Shown here: positions 17,395 through 24,812 of the stretch, in pieces | Layout of the letters: each line of letters opens with the position of its first letter | Numbering within the stretch: the first letter of the stretch is position 1 | Assembly (NCBI RefSeq): GCF_051216895.1 | Contig: NZ_JBPKAO010000002.1 | Coordinates: 186,001 to 250,000 of the forward strand | From: Aquipuribacter sp051216895 | Lineage (GTDB): Bacteria > Actinomycetota > Actinomycetes > Actinomycetales > JBBAYJ01 | Direction of reading: 5' to 3' | DNA length: 64,000 nt | Notes under the pieces: model-generated | Database searches by the model: none | The model's input: only the letters and a program-made list of their open reading frames with translations | Told to the model about the DNA's origin: nothing | Position numbers and translations under genes: made by a program

Positions 17395-18609
17395 GTGGCG
17401 TCCAACAAGGCAGTGGCGTACGTCGGACCCGGCAAGGTCGAGGTCCAGGACATCCCCTACCCGAAGCTCGAGCTGCAGGACGGGCCCGGGGTGAACCCGG
17501 CCAACGTCGGCCGCAAGTGCGAGCACGGCGTGATCCTGAAGGTCGTGACGACCAACATCTGCGGCAGCGACCAGCACATGGTCCGGGGCCGCACCACCGC
17601 TCCGGAGAACCTGGTGCTGGGGCACGAGATCACCGGCGAGGTCATCGAGGTCGGCCGGGACGTGGAGTTCATCAAGCAGGGCGACCTGTGCTCGGTGCCG
17701 TTCAACATCGCGTGCGGTCGGTGCCGCAACTGCAAGGAGGGCAAGACCGGGATCTGCCTCAACGTCAACCCGGCGCGTCCCGGCGCGGCCTACGGCTACG
17801 TCGACATGGGCGGCTGGGTCGGTGGCCAGGCCGAGTACGTGATGGTGCCCTACGCCGACTGGAACCTGCTGCGGTTCCCCGACCGGGACCAGGCCCTGGC
17901 CAAGATCACGGACCTGACCATGCTGTCGGACATCTTCCCGACGGGCTTCCACGGCGCCGTCACCGCGGGGGTCAAGCCGGGCTCCACGGTCTACGTCGCC
18001 GGGGCCGGCCCGGTCGGCATCGCCGCCGCGGTCGGCGCGCAGCTGCTGGGCGCGTCCGTCGTCATCGTGGCCGACCTGGTCGAGTCCCGCCTCGCGCAGG
18101 CCCGCAGCATCGGCTGCGAGACCGTCGACGTGTCCAAGGGCTCGCCGCAGGACCAGATCGAGCAGGTCCTCGGCGTCCCCGAGGTCGACGCCGCCGTCGA
18201 CGCGGTCGGGTTCGAGGCGCGCGGCCACGGCGCCGACGCGGGCAAGGAGGCACCGGCGACGGTGCTGAACTCGCTGATGGACGTCACCACGGCCGGCGGG
18301 GCGATCGGCATCCCCGGGCTGTACGTCACCGGTGACCCGGGCGGGATCGACGAGGCCGCCAAGGTGGGGGCCCTGTCGATCAGCCTGGGCACCGGCTGGG
18401 CCAAGTCGCTGTCGTTCACGACGGGGCAGTGCCCGGTGATGCGGTACAACCGGGGCCTGATGAAGGCGATCCTGGCCGACAAGGTGCAGATCGCCAAGGC
18501 CGTCAACGCGACGGTCATCCCGCTGGAGGAGGCGCCCGCCGGGTACGCCGACTTCGACTCCGGCGCCGCCAAGAAGTACGTCATCGACCCGCACGGCGTG
18601 GTGGCCTGA
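17395..18609 (+). CDS. fdhA: Glutathione-independent formaldehyde dehydrogenase (zinc alcohol dehydrogenase family)
   Basis: A 404-residue NAD-dependent medium-chain dehydrogenase of the Pseudomonas FdhA type, which oxidises formaldehyde without added thiol cofactor. Catalytic-zinc residues are in TNICGSDQH and GHEITGEV; the structural-zinc cysteines are CGRCRNCKEGKTGIC (near 108-122). The Rossmann loop VYVAGAGPVGIAAAVGAQ is near residue 200. The insert ARPGAAYGYVDMGGWVGGQAEYV is characteristic of the family (given here in outline). GTG 17395 has a GAGGAGG site. It lies between guaB and guaB3 but has its own hairpin terminator, so it is probably a single-gene unit. Confidence 0.88.
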   Translation: MASNKAVAYVGPGKVEVQDIPYPKLELQDGPGVNPANVGRKCEHGVILKVVTTNICGSDQHMVRGRTTAPENLVLGHEITGEVIEVGRDVEFIKQGDLCSVPFNIACGRCRNCKEGKTGICLNVNPARPGAAYGYVDMGGWVGGQAEYVMVPYADWNLLRFPDRDQALAKITDLTMLSDIFPTGFHGAVTAGVKPGSTVYVAGAGPVGIAAAVGAQLLGASVVIVADLVESRLAQARSIGCETVDVSKGSPQDQIEQVLGVPEVDAAVDAVGFEARGHGADAGKEAPATVLNSLMDVTTAGGAIGIPGLYVTGDPGGIDEAAKVGALSISLGTGWAKSLSFTTGQCPVMRYNRGLMKAILADKVQIAKAVNATVIPLEEAPAGYADFDSGAAKKYVIDPHGVVA

Positions 18610-18615
18610 CCCGGG

Positions 18616-18658
18616 GCCGGGAGCCGGCGCGGGGTGCGCCCCGGGCCCGGCTCCCGGC
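18616..18658 (+). terminator. fdhA terminator abutting the guaB3 promoter
   Basis: GCCGGGAGCCGG (18616-18627) pairs with CCGGCTCCCGGC (18647-18658), with an inner GGGG/CCCC pair. The TA of the guaB3 -10 TAGGGT (18659-18664) follows the last stem base directly. Confidence 0.85.
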
Positions 18659-18670
18659 TAGGGTCGACGG

Positions 18671-19792
18671 GTGAACGAGCTGGAGATCGGACGGGCCAAG
18701 CACGGTCGTCGCGCGTACTCGCTGGACGACGTCGCCATCGTGCCCTCGCGGCGCACCCGTGACCCCGAGGACGTGTCGACCGCGTGGCAGATCGACGCCT
18801 ACCGCTTCGAGCTGCCGCTGCTGGCCGCGCCGATGGACTCGGTGATGAGCCCCGCGACCGCGGTGGAGGTGGGCCGCCTCGGCGGTCTGGGCGTCCTGGA
18901 CCTCGAGGGCCTGTGGACCCGCTACGAGGACCCCGAGCCGCTGCTGGCGGAGATCGCCGAGCTGGACGCCGACACCGCCACGGCCCGGATGCAGGAGATC
19001 TACTCCGCCCCCGTGCGGGCCGACCTCGTCGCCGCCCGGATCGCCGAGGTGCGGGCCGCCGGGGTGACCGTCGCCGGGGCCCTGAGCCCGCAGCGCACCC
19101 AGGAGCTGTGGCAGACCGTCGCGTCGGCCGGCGTCGACCTGTTCGTCATCCGCGGCACGACCGTCTCGGCGGAGCACGTGTCGGCCCGCAGCGAGCCGCT
19201 CAACCTCAAGCGCTTCATCTACGAGCTGGACGTGCCCGTCATCGTCGGCGGGGCCGCCACCTACACCGCCGCGCTGCACCTGATGCGCACCGGCGCGGCC
19301 GGGGTGCTCGTCGGCTTCGGCGGCGGTGCCGCGCACACGACCCGGCTGACCGTCGGCATCCACGCGCCGATGGCCACCGCGATCGCCGACGTGGCCGCCG
19401 CGCGACGCGACTACATGGACGAGTCCGGCGGCCGCTACGTGCACGTCATCGCCGACGGTGGCCTCGGTCGCAGCGGTGCGATCGTCAACGCCGTGGCCTG
19501 CGGGGCCGACGCCGTCATGCTCGGCACCGCCCTCGCCCGGGCGGAGGAGGCGCCCGGCCGCGGCTGGCACTGGGGCCCGGAGGCGCACCACCCCGTCCTG
19601 CCGCGCGGCGAACGGGTGCACGTGGGCACGGTGGCCCCGCTGGAGGAGATCCTCCTGGGCCCGGGCCGCAGCGCCGACGGCACCAGCAACCTGTTCGGCG
19701 CCCTGCGGCGGTCCATGGCGACCACCGGCTACCTGGACGTCAAGGAGTTCCAGCGCATCGAGATGGTCGTCTCTCCCTACCGCCCCGGCTGA
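18671..19792 (+). CDS. guaB3: GuaB3-family IMP dehydrogenase-like protein
   Basis: A 373-residue IMPDH/GMP-reductase barrel without CBS domains. LDDVAIVPSRRTRDP and LAAPMDSVMSP match the family, and IADGGLGRSGAIVNAVACGADAVML is the phosphate-binding part. The loop that carries the catalytic cysteine in GuaB (GSICTT) reads VIRGTTVSAEH here and has no cysteine, so it is not an ordinary IMP dehydrogenase. GMP-reductase activity has been reported for cyanobacterial GuaB3; whether actinobacterial members share it is open. GTG 18671 lies six bases after TAGGGT, the leaderless layout. Its stop is 15 bases from the convergent glpK stop. Confidence 0.9.
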   Translation: MNELEIGRAKHGRRAYSLDDVAIVPSRRTRDPEDVSTAWQIDAYRFELPLLAAPMDSVMSPATAVEVGRLGGLGVLDLEGLWTRYEDPEPLLAEIAELDADTATARMQEIYSAPVRADLVAARIAEVRAAGVTVAGALSPQRTQELWQTVASAGVDLFVIRGTTVSAEHVSARSEPLNLKRFIYELDVPVIVGGAATYTAALHLMRTGAAGVLVGFGGGAAHTTRLTVGIHAPMATAIADVAAARRDYMDESGGRYVHVIADGGLGRSGAIVNAVACGADAVMLGTALARAEEAPGRGWHWGPEAHHPVLPRGERVHVGTVAPLEEILLGPGRSADGTSNLFGALRRSMATTGYLDVKEFQRIEMVVSPYRPG

Positions 19793-19807
19793 GCAGCCGG
19801 CGGGGCG

Positions 19808-21394
19808 CTACGTCCGGCGACGTGCCGCCCCGCCCCGGGACCGCCCGGCCGCCAGCGCGGCCTCGGCCGCGGGTCGGGGCTGCGCCCGGGGGCGCGTCGG
19901 TGTCCACGTGTGCTCGACGGCGCGGCACCACTCCTCGTAGTCCTCGTTGCGCCGGTCGGAGCCCGGCGCGGGGAGCCACTGCCCGGCCCGGTGCCAGTTG
20001 CGCCGCAGCCCCTGCAGGTCCGGCCAGTAGCCGACGGCGAGCCCGGCCGCGTAGGCCGCGCCCAGCGACACCGTCTCGCTCACCATCGGCCGGACCACGG
20101 GCACCCCGAGCACGTCGGCGATGGTCTGCATGAGCAGGTTGTTGCTCGTCATCCCGCCGTCCACCTTGAGCGAGGTGAGCGCCACGCCGGAGTCGGCGTC
20201 CATGGCGTCGACCACGTCACGGGTCTGCCAGGCGGTGGCCTCCAGCACCGCCCGGGCCAGGTGGCCCTTGGTGATGTAGGACGTGAGGCCCACCACCATG
20301 CCGCGCGCCTCCGGGCGCCAGTGCGGTGCGAAGAGCCCCGAGAAGGCCGGCACGATGAAGCAGCCCCCGGCGTCGGACACCGTCAGGGCCAGGGTCTCGA
20401 TCTCCGGCGCGGTGCCGATCAGGCCGAGGTTGTCGCGGAACCACTGCACCAACGACCCGGTCACGGCGATCGCCCCCTCCAGGGCGTACTGCACCGGTTC
20501 CTCACCCAGGCGGTAGGCGACCGTCGGCAGCATCCCGTGGCTGCTCGGCGCGACCTCGGGGCCGGTGTGGAGCAGGACGAAGCTGCCCGTGCCGTAGGTG
20601 CACTTGGCCTCGCCGGGGGAGAAGCAGGTCTGGCCGAACAGCGCCGCCTGCTGGTCGCCCATCGCGCCGGCGATCCTCACCCCGGGCAGCAGGGTCGTGG
20701 CCTCGCCGTACACCTCGCTGGACGACCGGATCTGCGGCAGCAACGACATGGGCACGCCCATCGCCGCGCAGACGTCCGACGACCAGGTCAGGGCCCGCAG
20801 GTCCATGAGCATCGTGCGGCTCGCGTTGGTGACGTCGGTGATGTGCAGACCGCCGTCCGGTCCGCCCGTCAGGTTCCAGACCAGCCAGCTGTCCATCGTC
20901 CCGAACAGCAGCTCGCCGGCCTCGGCCCGGGCCCGCAGGCCCGGCACCTCCTCCAGCAACCAGGTGATCTTCGGCCCGGAGAAGTAGGTGAGCAGCGGCA
21001 GGCCGCAGACGTCGACGAACCGGTCGACCCCGACGTCGCCGGCCAGCCGCTCGATCACCTGCTGGGTGCGCATGTCCTGCCACACGACGGCGTTGGCCAC
21101 GGGCACACCCGTGCGCCGGTCCCACAGGACGGTGGTCTCCCGCTGGTTCGCGATCCCCAGCGCGACCACCTGCTCGGTGGCGGCACCGACCGCGGCCAGC
21201 GCCTCCGGGACCACGCGCTCGACGTTGCGCCAGATCTCGGCGGCGTCGTGCTCCACCCAGCCGGGCCTGGGGAAGACCTGCCGGTGCTCGCGCTGGGCCA
21301 CCGAGGCCAGGCGGCCCGCGGAGTCGAACAGGATGCACCGTGTCGACGTCGTGCCCTGGTCGATCGCCGCGACGTACCGCTCGGGCACGCTCAC
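19808..21394 (-). CDS. glpK: Glycerol kinase, copy 1
   Basis: ATP-dependent phosphorylation of glycerol to glycerol 3-phosphate. The 528-residue FGGY kinase has AAIDQGTTSTRCILFD, VALGIANQRETTVLWDRRTG, VVWQDMRT, GAMGDQQAALFGQ with the catalytic aspartate, TYGTGSFVLLHT and KVDGGMTSNN. A basic tail of about 25 residues extends beyond the usual C-terminus. GTG 21394 overlaps the stop of the IclR regulator gene upstream (GTGA), so regulator and kinase are one operon. A second glycerol kinase (23199-24716) with a different sequence is on the other side of the locus. Confidence 0.94.
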   Translation of the reverse strand: MSVPERYVAAIDQGTTSTRCILFDSAGRLASVAQREHRQVFPRPGWVEHDAAEIWRNVERVVPEALAAVGAATEQVVALGIANQRETTVLWDRRTGVPVANAVVWQDMRTQQVIERLAGDVGVDRFVDVCGLPLLTYFSGPKITWLLEEVPGLRARAEAGELLFGTMDSWLVWNLTGGPDGGLHITDVTNASRTMLMDLRALTWSSDVCAAMGVPMSLLPQIRSSSEVYGEATTLLPGVRIAGAMGDQQAALFGQTCFSPGEAKCTYGTGSFVLLHTGPEVAPSSHGMLPTVAYRLGEEPVQYALEGAIAVTGSLVQWFRDNLGLIGTAPEIETLALTVSDAGGCFIVPAFSGLFAPHWRPEARGMVVGLTSYITKGHLARAVLEATAWQTRDVVDAMDADSGVALTSLKVDGGMTSNNLLMQTIADVLGVPVVRPMVSETVSLGAAYAAGLAVGYWPDLQGLRRNWHRAGQWLPAPGSDRRNEDYEEWCRAVEHTWTPTRPRAQPRPAAEAALAAGRSRGGAARRRT

Positions 21395-22149
21395 GCGGCG
21401 AACTCCTTGGACATCGCGCGGGCGACGGTCCGGACCTGGGTGACGAAGCGCGTCCGGACCTGGCCGCGGCCGTCGCACAGCCGCTCGACGTCACCGGACA
21501 CCTCGACGGCCGCCACGACGAGCCCGCCGCGCCCCCGGACCGGGGCCGCGACCGAGGCCTGGCCGAGCACCAGCTCCTCGACCTCGGTGGCGCTGCCGTC
21601 GCGGCGAACGGCCGCCAGGTGCTGGAGCACCACCTGAGGGTCGGTGACCGTCCGGTGGGTGTGGAGCACCTGGTGCCCGGCGAGGACCTGGGCCTGGGCC
21701 GCCGGGTGGTAGGCCAGCAGGGCCTTGCCCATCGCGCTGGCGTGCGCCGGCAGCATGGCACCGGTGCGCATCTGCTGCTCGGAGTCGTCAGGGCGGAACA
21801 CGTGGTGCACGACCTCCACCTGGGGCCCGCGGAGCACGCCCAGCAGCACCTGCTCGCCGGCCCGCGCGGCCAGCGTGTCCGCCCAGTTCAGCGCCACCGA
21901 GCGCACGGTGTGGGCGTCGAGCGTGGCGGTGCCGAGGCTGGCCAGCCGGTCCCCGACGTCGTAGCGGCCCGTCGCCGGGTCCTGGCCCACGAACCCGATG
22001 TCCACGAGCGTGCGGAGGATGCCGTGCGTCGTCCCCTTGGCCAGCCCGAGCGCCGCGGAGACCTCCAGCAGGGTCAGGCCGCGCGACCCGGCGGAGAGCA
22101 GCCGCAGCGCTGCAGCGGCCCTCTCGATCGACTGGATCGTCCCCGACAC
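21391..22149 (-). CDS. IclR-family regulator (GylR-like)
   Basis: A 252-residue regulator. The N-terminal winged helix (IQSIERAAAALRLLSAG, LTLLEVSAALGLAKGTTHGILRTL in two stretches) is followed by the IclR effector domain (LPAHASAMGKALLA). Its place between glpK and a divergent glpF-glpK-glpD operon matches GylR, the glycerol-operon regulator of Streptomyces, so glycerol or glycerol 3-phosphate is the likely effector. TAGCCT six bases before GTG 22149 gives a leaderless start. Repeated palindromes in the divergent region (22222-22280) are candidate binding sites. Confidence 0.87.
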   Translation of the reverse strand: MSGTIQSIERAAAALRLLSAGSRGLTLLEVSAALGLAKGTTHGILRTLVDIGFVGQDPATGRYDVGDRLASLGTATLDAHTVRSVALNWADTLAARAGEQVLLGVLRGPQVEVVHHVFRPDDSEQQMRTGAMLPAHASAMGKALLAYHPAAQAQVLAGHQVLHTHRTVTDPQVVLQHLAAVRRDGSATEVEELVLGQASVAAPVRGRGGLVVAAVEVSGDVERLCDGRGQVRTRFVTQVRTVARAMSKEFAA

Positions 22150-22219
22150 GTCCGCAGGCTAGGGCCCGACCGGCCCGTCCGACAGGGGGCCGGGCGCCTC
22201 GAGCGGGTGCGCCGGGTCG

Positions 22220-22280
22220 CCATGGCCGACCGCCCCGGGGTCGACGATGCCGACCGGACCGAGGTCGGCGATGCCGAACG
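22220..22280. promoter_or_regulatory. Candidate IclR/GylR operators in the divergent glycerol promoter
   Basis: Three related sites at 24-25 base spacing: ATGGCCGACCG (22222), ATGCCGACCG (22247) and ATGCCGAACG (22271). The third is part of the perfect palindrome TCGGC-GAT-GCCGA (22265-22277); the second is a near match (TCGAC-GAT-GCCGA). They lie directly upstream of the glpF -35. Confidence 0.6.
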
Positions 22281-22287
22281 ACGGACG

Positions 22288-22316
22288 TTGTCCCGTCGGG
22301 GCACCCTGCCTACGGT
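22288..22316 (+). promoter_or_regulatory. glpF-glpK-glpD promoter
   Basis: TTGTCC (22288-22293), 17-base spacer, TACGGT (22311-22316). The leader to glpF would be about 70 bases and contains a GC-rich hairpin-forming stretch. Confidence 0.7.
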
Positions 22317-22391
22317 CGACCGGGAGGGGCGCCGCGAGGCGCCCGGACCCGCACCGCCGACGGTGGCGGTGCCTGGAGCGAAGGAGCTTCG

Positions 22392-23126
22392 ATGGAGATC
22401 TCACTAGGCACCGTCTTCGTCTCGGAGGTGGTCGGGACCGCGTTCCTGCTCCTCCTGGGCTGCGGGGTGGTGGCCAACGCGGTCCTGGCCCGCACGAAGG
22501 GGGCCAGCGGTGGCTTCTTGATGGTCAACTTCGGCTGGGGCCTCGCGGTCTTCGCCGCGGTCTACGCCGCCTTCCAGTCCGGCGCGCACATCAACCCCGC
22601 CGTCACGGTGGGCCTGCTCGCCAACGGCGTCGAGGAGTACGCCCCGGGGGTGGAGGTCAGCGTCGCGTCGACCCTCGTCTACTTCGCCGGCCAGCTGCTC
22701 GGCGCCTTCCTCGGTGCGGTCCTCTGCTGGCTCGCCTACCGCAAGCAGTTCGACGCGACCGACGACCCGGGCCTGCAGCTCGCGGTCTTCTCGACCGCGC
22801 CGGAGACGAGGACGCCGGTCTGGAACGTCGTGACCGAGGTCATCGGCACCTTCGTCCTGGTGTTCATCATCATCCAGTTCGGCAACACCCCCTCGGAGCT
22901 CGGCCCGCTCGCGGTCGCGCTGCTGGTGGTCGGGATCGGCGCGTCGCTGGGCGGGCCGACCGGGTACGCCATCAACCCCGCCCGCGACCTGGGGCCGCGG
23001 ATCGCGCACGCCCTGCTGCCGATGAAGGGCAAGGGCCCCAGCGACTGGGGGTACGCCTGGGTGCCGGTCGTAGGACCTCTGATCGGCGGCACCCTCGCCG
23101 GGCTCGCGGCAGCCGCCTATGCCTGA
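22392..23126 (+). CDS. glpF: Glycerol uptake facilitator (aquaglyceroporin)
   Basis: Channel for glycerol in the cytoplasmic membrane, 244 residues and six hydrophobic helices. The two NPA boxes are HINPAVT (near 65) and AINPARD (near 200); aspartate after NPAR is typical of glycerol-conducting members, whereas water channels have serine there (compare the aquaporin at 53056). ATG 22392 follows an AAGGAG site. It is the first gene of the glpF-glpK-glpD set. Confidence 0.95.
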   Translation: MEISLGTVFVSEVVGTAFLLLLGCGVVANAVLARTKGASGGFLMVNFGWGLAVFAAVYAAFQSGAHINPAVTVGLLANGVEEYAPGVEVSVASTLVYFAGQLLGAFLGAVLCWLAYRKQFDATDDPGLQLAVFSTAPETRTPVWNVVTEVIGTFVLVFIIIQFGNTPSELGPLAVALLVVGIGASLGGPTGYAINPARDLGPRIAHALLPMKGKGPSDWGYAWVPVVGPLIGGTLAGLAAAAYA

Positions 23127-23198
23127 CCCGGGCGGAGGGGGTGAGGCCCCCGCACCTCGAGCACGTTGACAGGACCCACGATGGAGAGGGACAGACCA

Positions 23199-24716
23199 AT
23201 GGCAGATTTCGTCGGAGCAGTCGACCAGGGCACCACCAGCTCACGCTTCATGATCTTCGACCACGGGGGGAACGAGCGGGGCAAGTACCAGCTCGAGCAC
23301 GAGCAGATCCTGCCGCAGGCCGGCTGGGTGGAGCACAACCCGGTGGAGATCTGGGAGCGCACGTCCTCGGTCATCAAGACCGCCCTCAACCGGGCCGGTC
23401 TGACCGGCAGCGACCTGGCCGCCCTCGGCATCACCAACCAGCGCGAGACCACCGTGGTCTGGGACCGCCGCACCGGGCGGCCGTACTACAACGCCATCGT
23501 CTGGCAGGACACCCGGACCGACCGCATCGCCTCCAAGCTCGATCGCGACGGCAGGGGCGACGTCATCCGGCAGAAGGCCGGGCTGCCGCCGGCGACCTAC
23601 TTCTCGGGCGGCAAGATCCAGTGGATCCTGGAGAACGTCGACGGGGTCCGCGAGGCGGCCGAGCAGGGCCACGCCGTGTTCGGCAACACCGACAGCTGGC
23701 TGCTGTGGAACCTGACCGGGGGCGCCGACGGCGGCGTCCACGTCACCGACCCCACCAACGCCAGCCGCACCATGCTCATGAACCTGGAGACGCTGGACTG
23801 GGACGACGAGCTGCTGGGCTTCTTCGACATCCCCCGCCAGATGCTGCCCGAGATCAAGCCGTCGTCGCTGCCCGCGGGCTACGGCACGACGCTGGTCAAC
23901 GGGCCGGTGGGGGCGGAGGTGCCGCTGACCGGTGACCTGGGCGACCAGCACGCGGCCATGGTCGGGCAGGTCTGCTTCGCGCCCGGCGAGGCCAAGAACA
24001 CCTACGGCACGGGCAACTTCATGCTCATCAACACCGGTGAGGAGCTCGTCCGCTCCAAGTCGGGGCTGCTCAGCACCGTCTGCTACCAGTTCGGCGACGA
24101 CAAGCCGGTCTACGCGCTGGAGGGCTCGATCGCCGTCACCGGCTCGGCCGTGCAGTGGCTGCGCGACCAGCTGGGCATCATCTCCGGCGCCGCGCAGTCG
24201 GAGTCGCTGGCCCGGCAGGTACCGGACTCCGGCGGCGTGTACTTCGTGCCGGCGTTCTCCGGCCTGTTCGCCCCCTACTGGCGCTCCGACGCCCGTGGCG
24301 CCATCGTCGGGCTGTCTCGGTTCAACACCAACGCGCACCTGGCCCGGGCCACCCTCGAGGCCATCTGCTACCAGTCCAAGGACGTCGTGGACGCGATGGA
24401 GAACGACTCCGGCGTGCACCTGGACATCCTCAAGGTCGACGGCGGCGTCACCGCCAACGACCTGTGCATGCAGATCCAGGCGGACGTCCTCGGGGTCGAG
24501 GTGTCCAAGCCCGTGGTGGCCGAGACCACCGCGCTCGGCGCGGCCTACGCGGCCGGGCTGGCCGTCGGGTTCTGGAAGAACACCGACGAGCTGCGCGAGA
24601 ACTGGAACGAGGGCAGCCACTGGTCCCCGCAGTGGGACGACGAGGCCCGCGCGAAGGGCCACGCGCAGTGGAAGAAGGCCGTCCAGCGCACGTTGGACTG
24701 GGTGGACGTCGACTGA
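23199..24716 (+). CDS. glpK: Glycerol kinase, copy 2
   Basis: A 505-residue FGGY glycerol kinase with standard length and start (MADFVGAVDQGTTSSRF). Motifs include GITNQRETTVVWDRRTG, IVWQDTRTDRIA, the catalytic GDLGDQHAAMVGQ, TYGTGNFMLINT and KVDGGVTANDLCMQ. It is in the usual glpF-glpK-glpD order, so it is likely the main catabolic enzyme, with copy 1 linked to the regulator. ATG 23199 is chosen over ATG 23181 for the purine-rich site before it and the family start. A strong hairpin separates it from glpD. Confidence 0.96.
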   Translation: MADFVGAVDQGTTSSRFMIFDHGGNERGKYQLEHEQILPQAGWVEHNPVEIWERTSSVIKTALNRAGLTGSDLAALGITNQRETTVVWDRRTGRPYYNAIVWQDTRTDRIASKLDRDGRGDVIRQKAGLPPATYFSGGKIQWILENVDGVREAAEQGHAVFGNTDSWLLWNLTGGADGGVHVTDPTNASRTMLMNLETLDWDDELLGFFDIPRQMLPEIKPSSLPAGYGTTLVNGPVGAEVPLTGDLGDQHAAMVGQVCFAPGEAKNTYGTGNFMLINTGEELVRSKSGLLSTVCYQFGDDKPVYALEGSIAVTGSAVQWLRDQLGIISGAAQSESLARQVPDSGGVYFVPAFSGLFAPYWRSDARGAIVGLSRFNTNAHLARATLEAICYQSKDVVDAMENDSGVHLDILKVDGGVTANDLCMQIQADVLGVEVSKPVVAETTALGAAYAAGLAVGFWKNTDELRENWNEGSHWSPQWDDEARAKGHAQWKKAVQRTLDWVDVD

Positions 24717-24724
24717 CCGGCAGG

Positions 24725-24758
24725 CCCGGGGGTGCGGTCGTGCGACCGCACCCCCGGG
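24725..24758 (+). terminator. Near-perfect palindrome between glpK and glpD
   Basis: The 16 bases 24725-24740 are the exact reverse complement of 24743-24758, with only TG in the centre. It is probably a terminator or attenuator that lowers glpD relative to glpFK, or a protein-binding palindrome. No T-run follows. Confidence 0.8.
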
Positions 24759-24812
24759 TGGACCATGGACCCACCGACCGCTCGAGCACCACCACGAGAC
24801 GAGGACACGACC

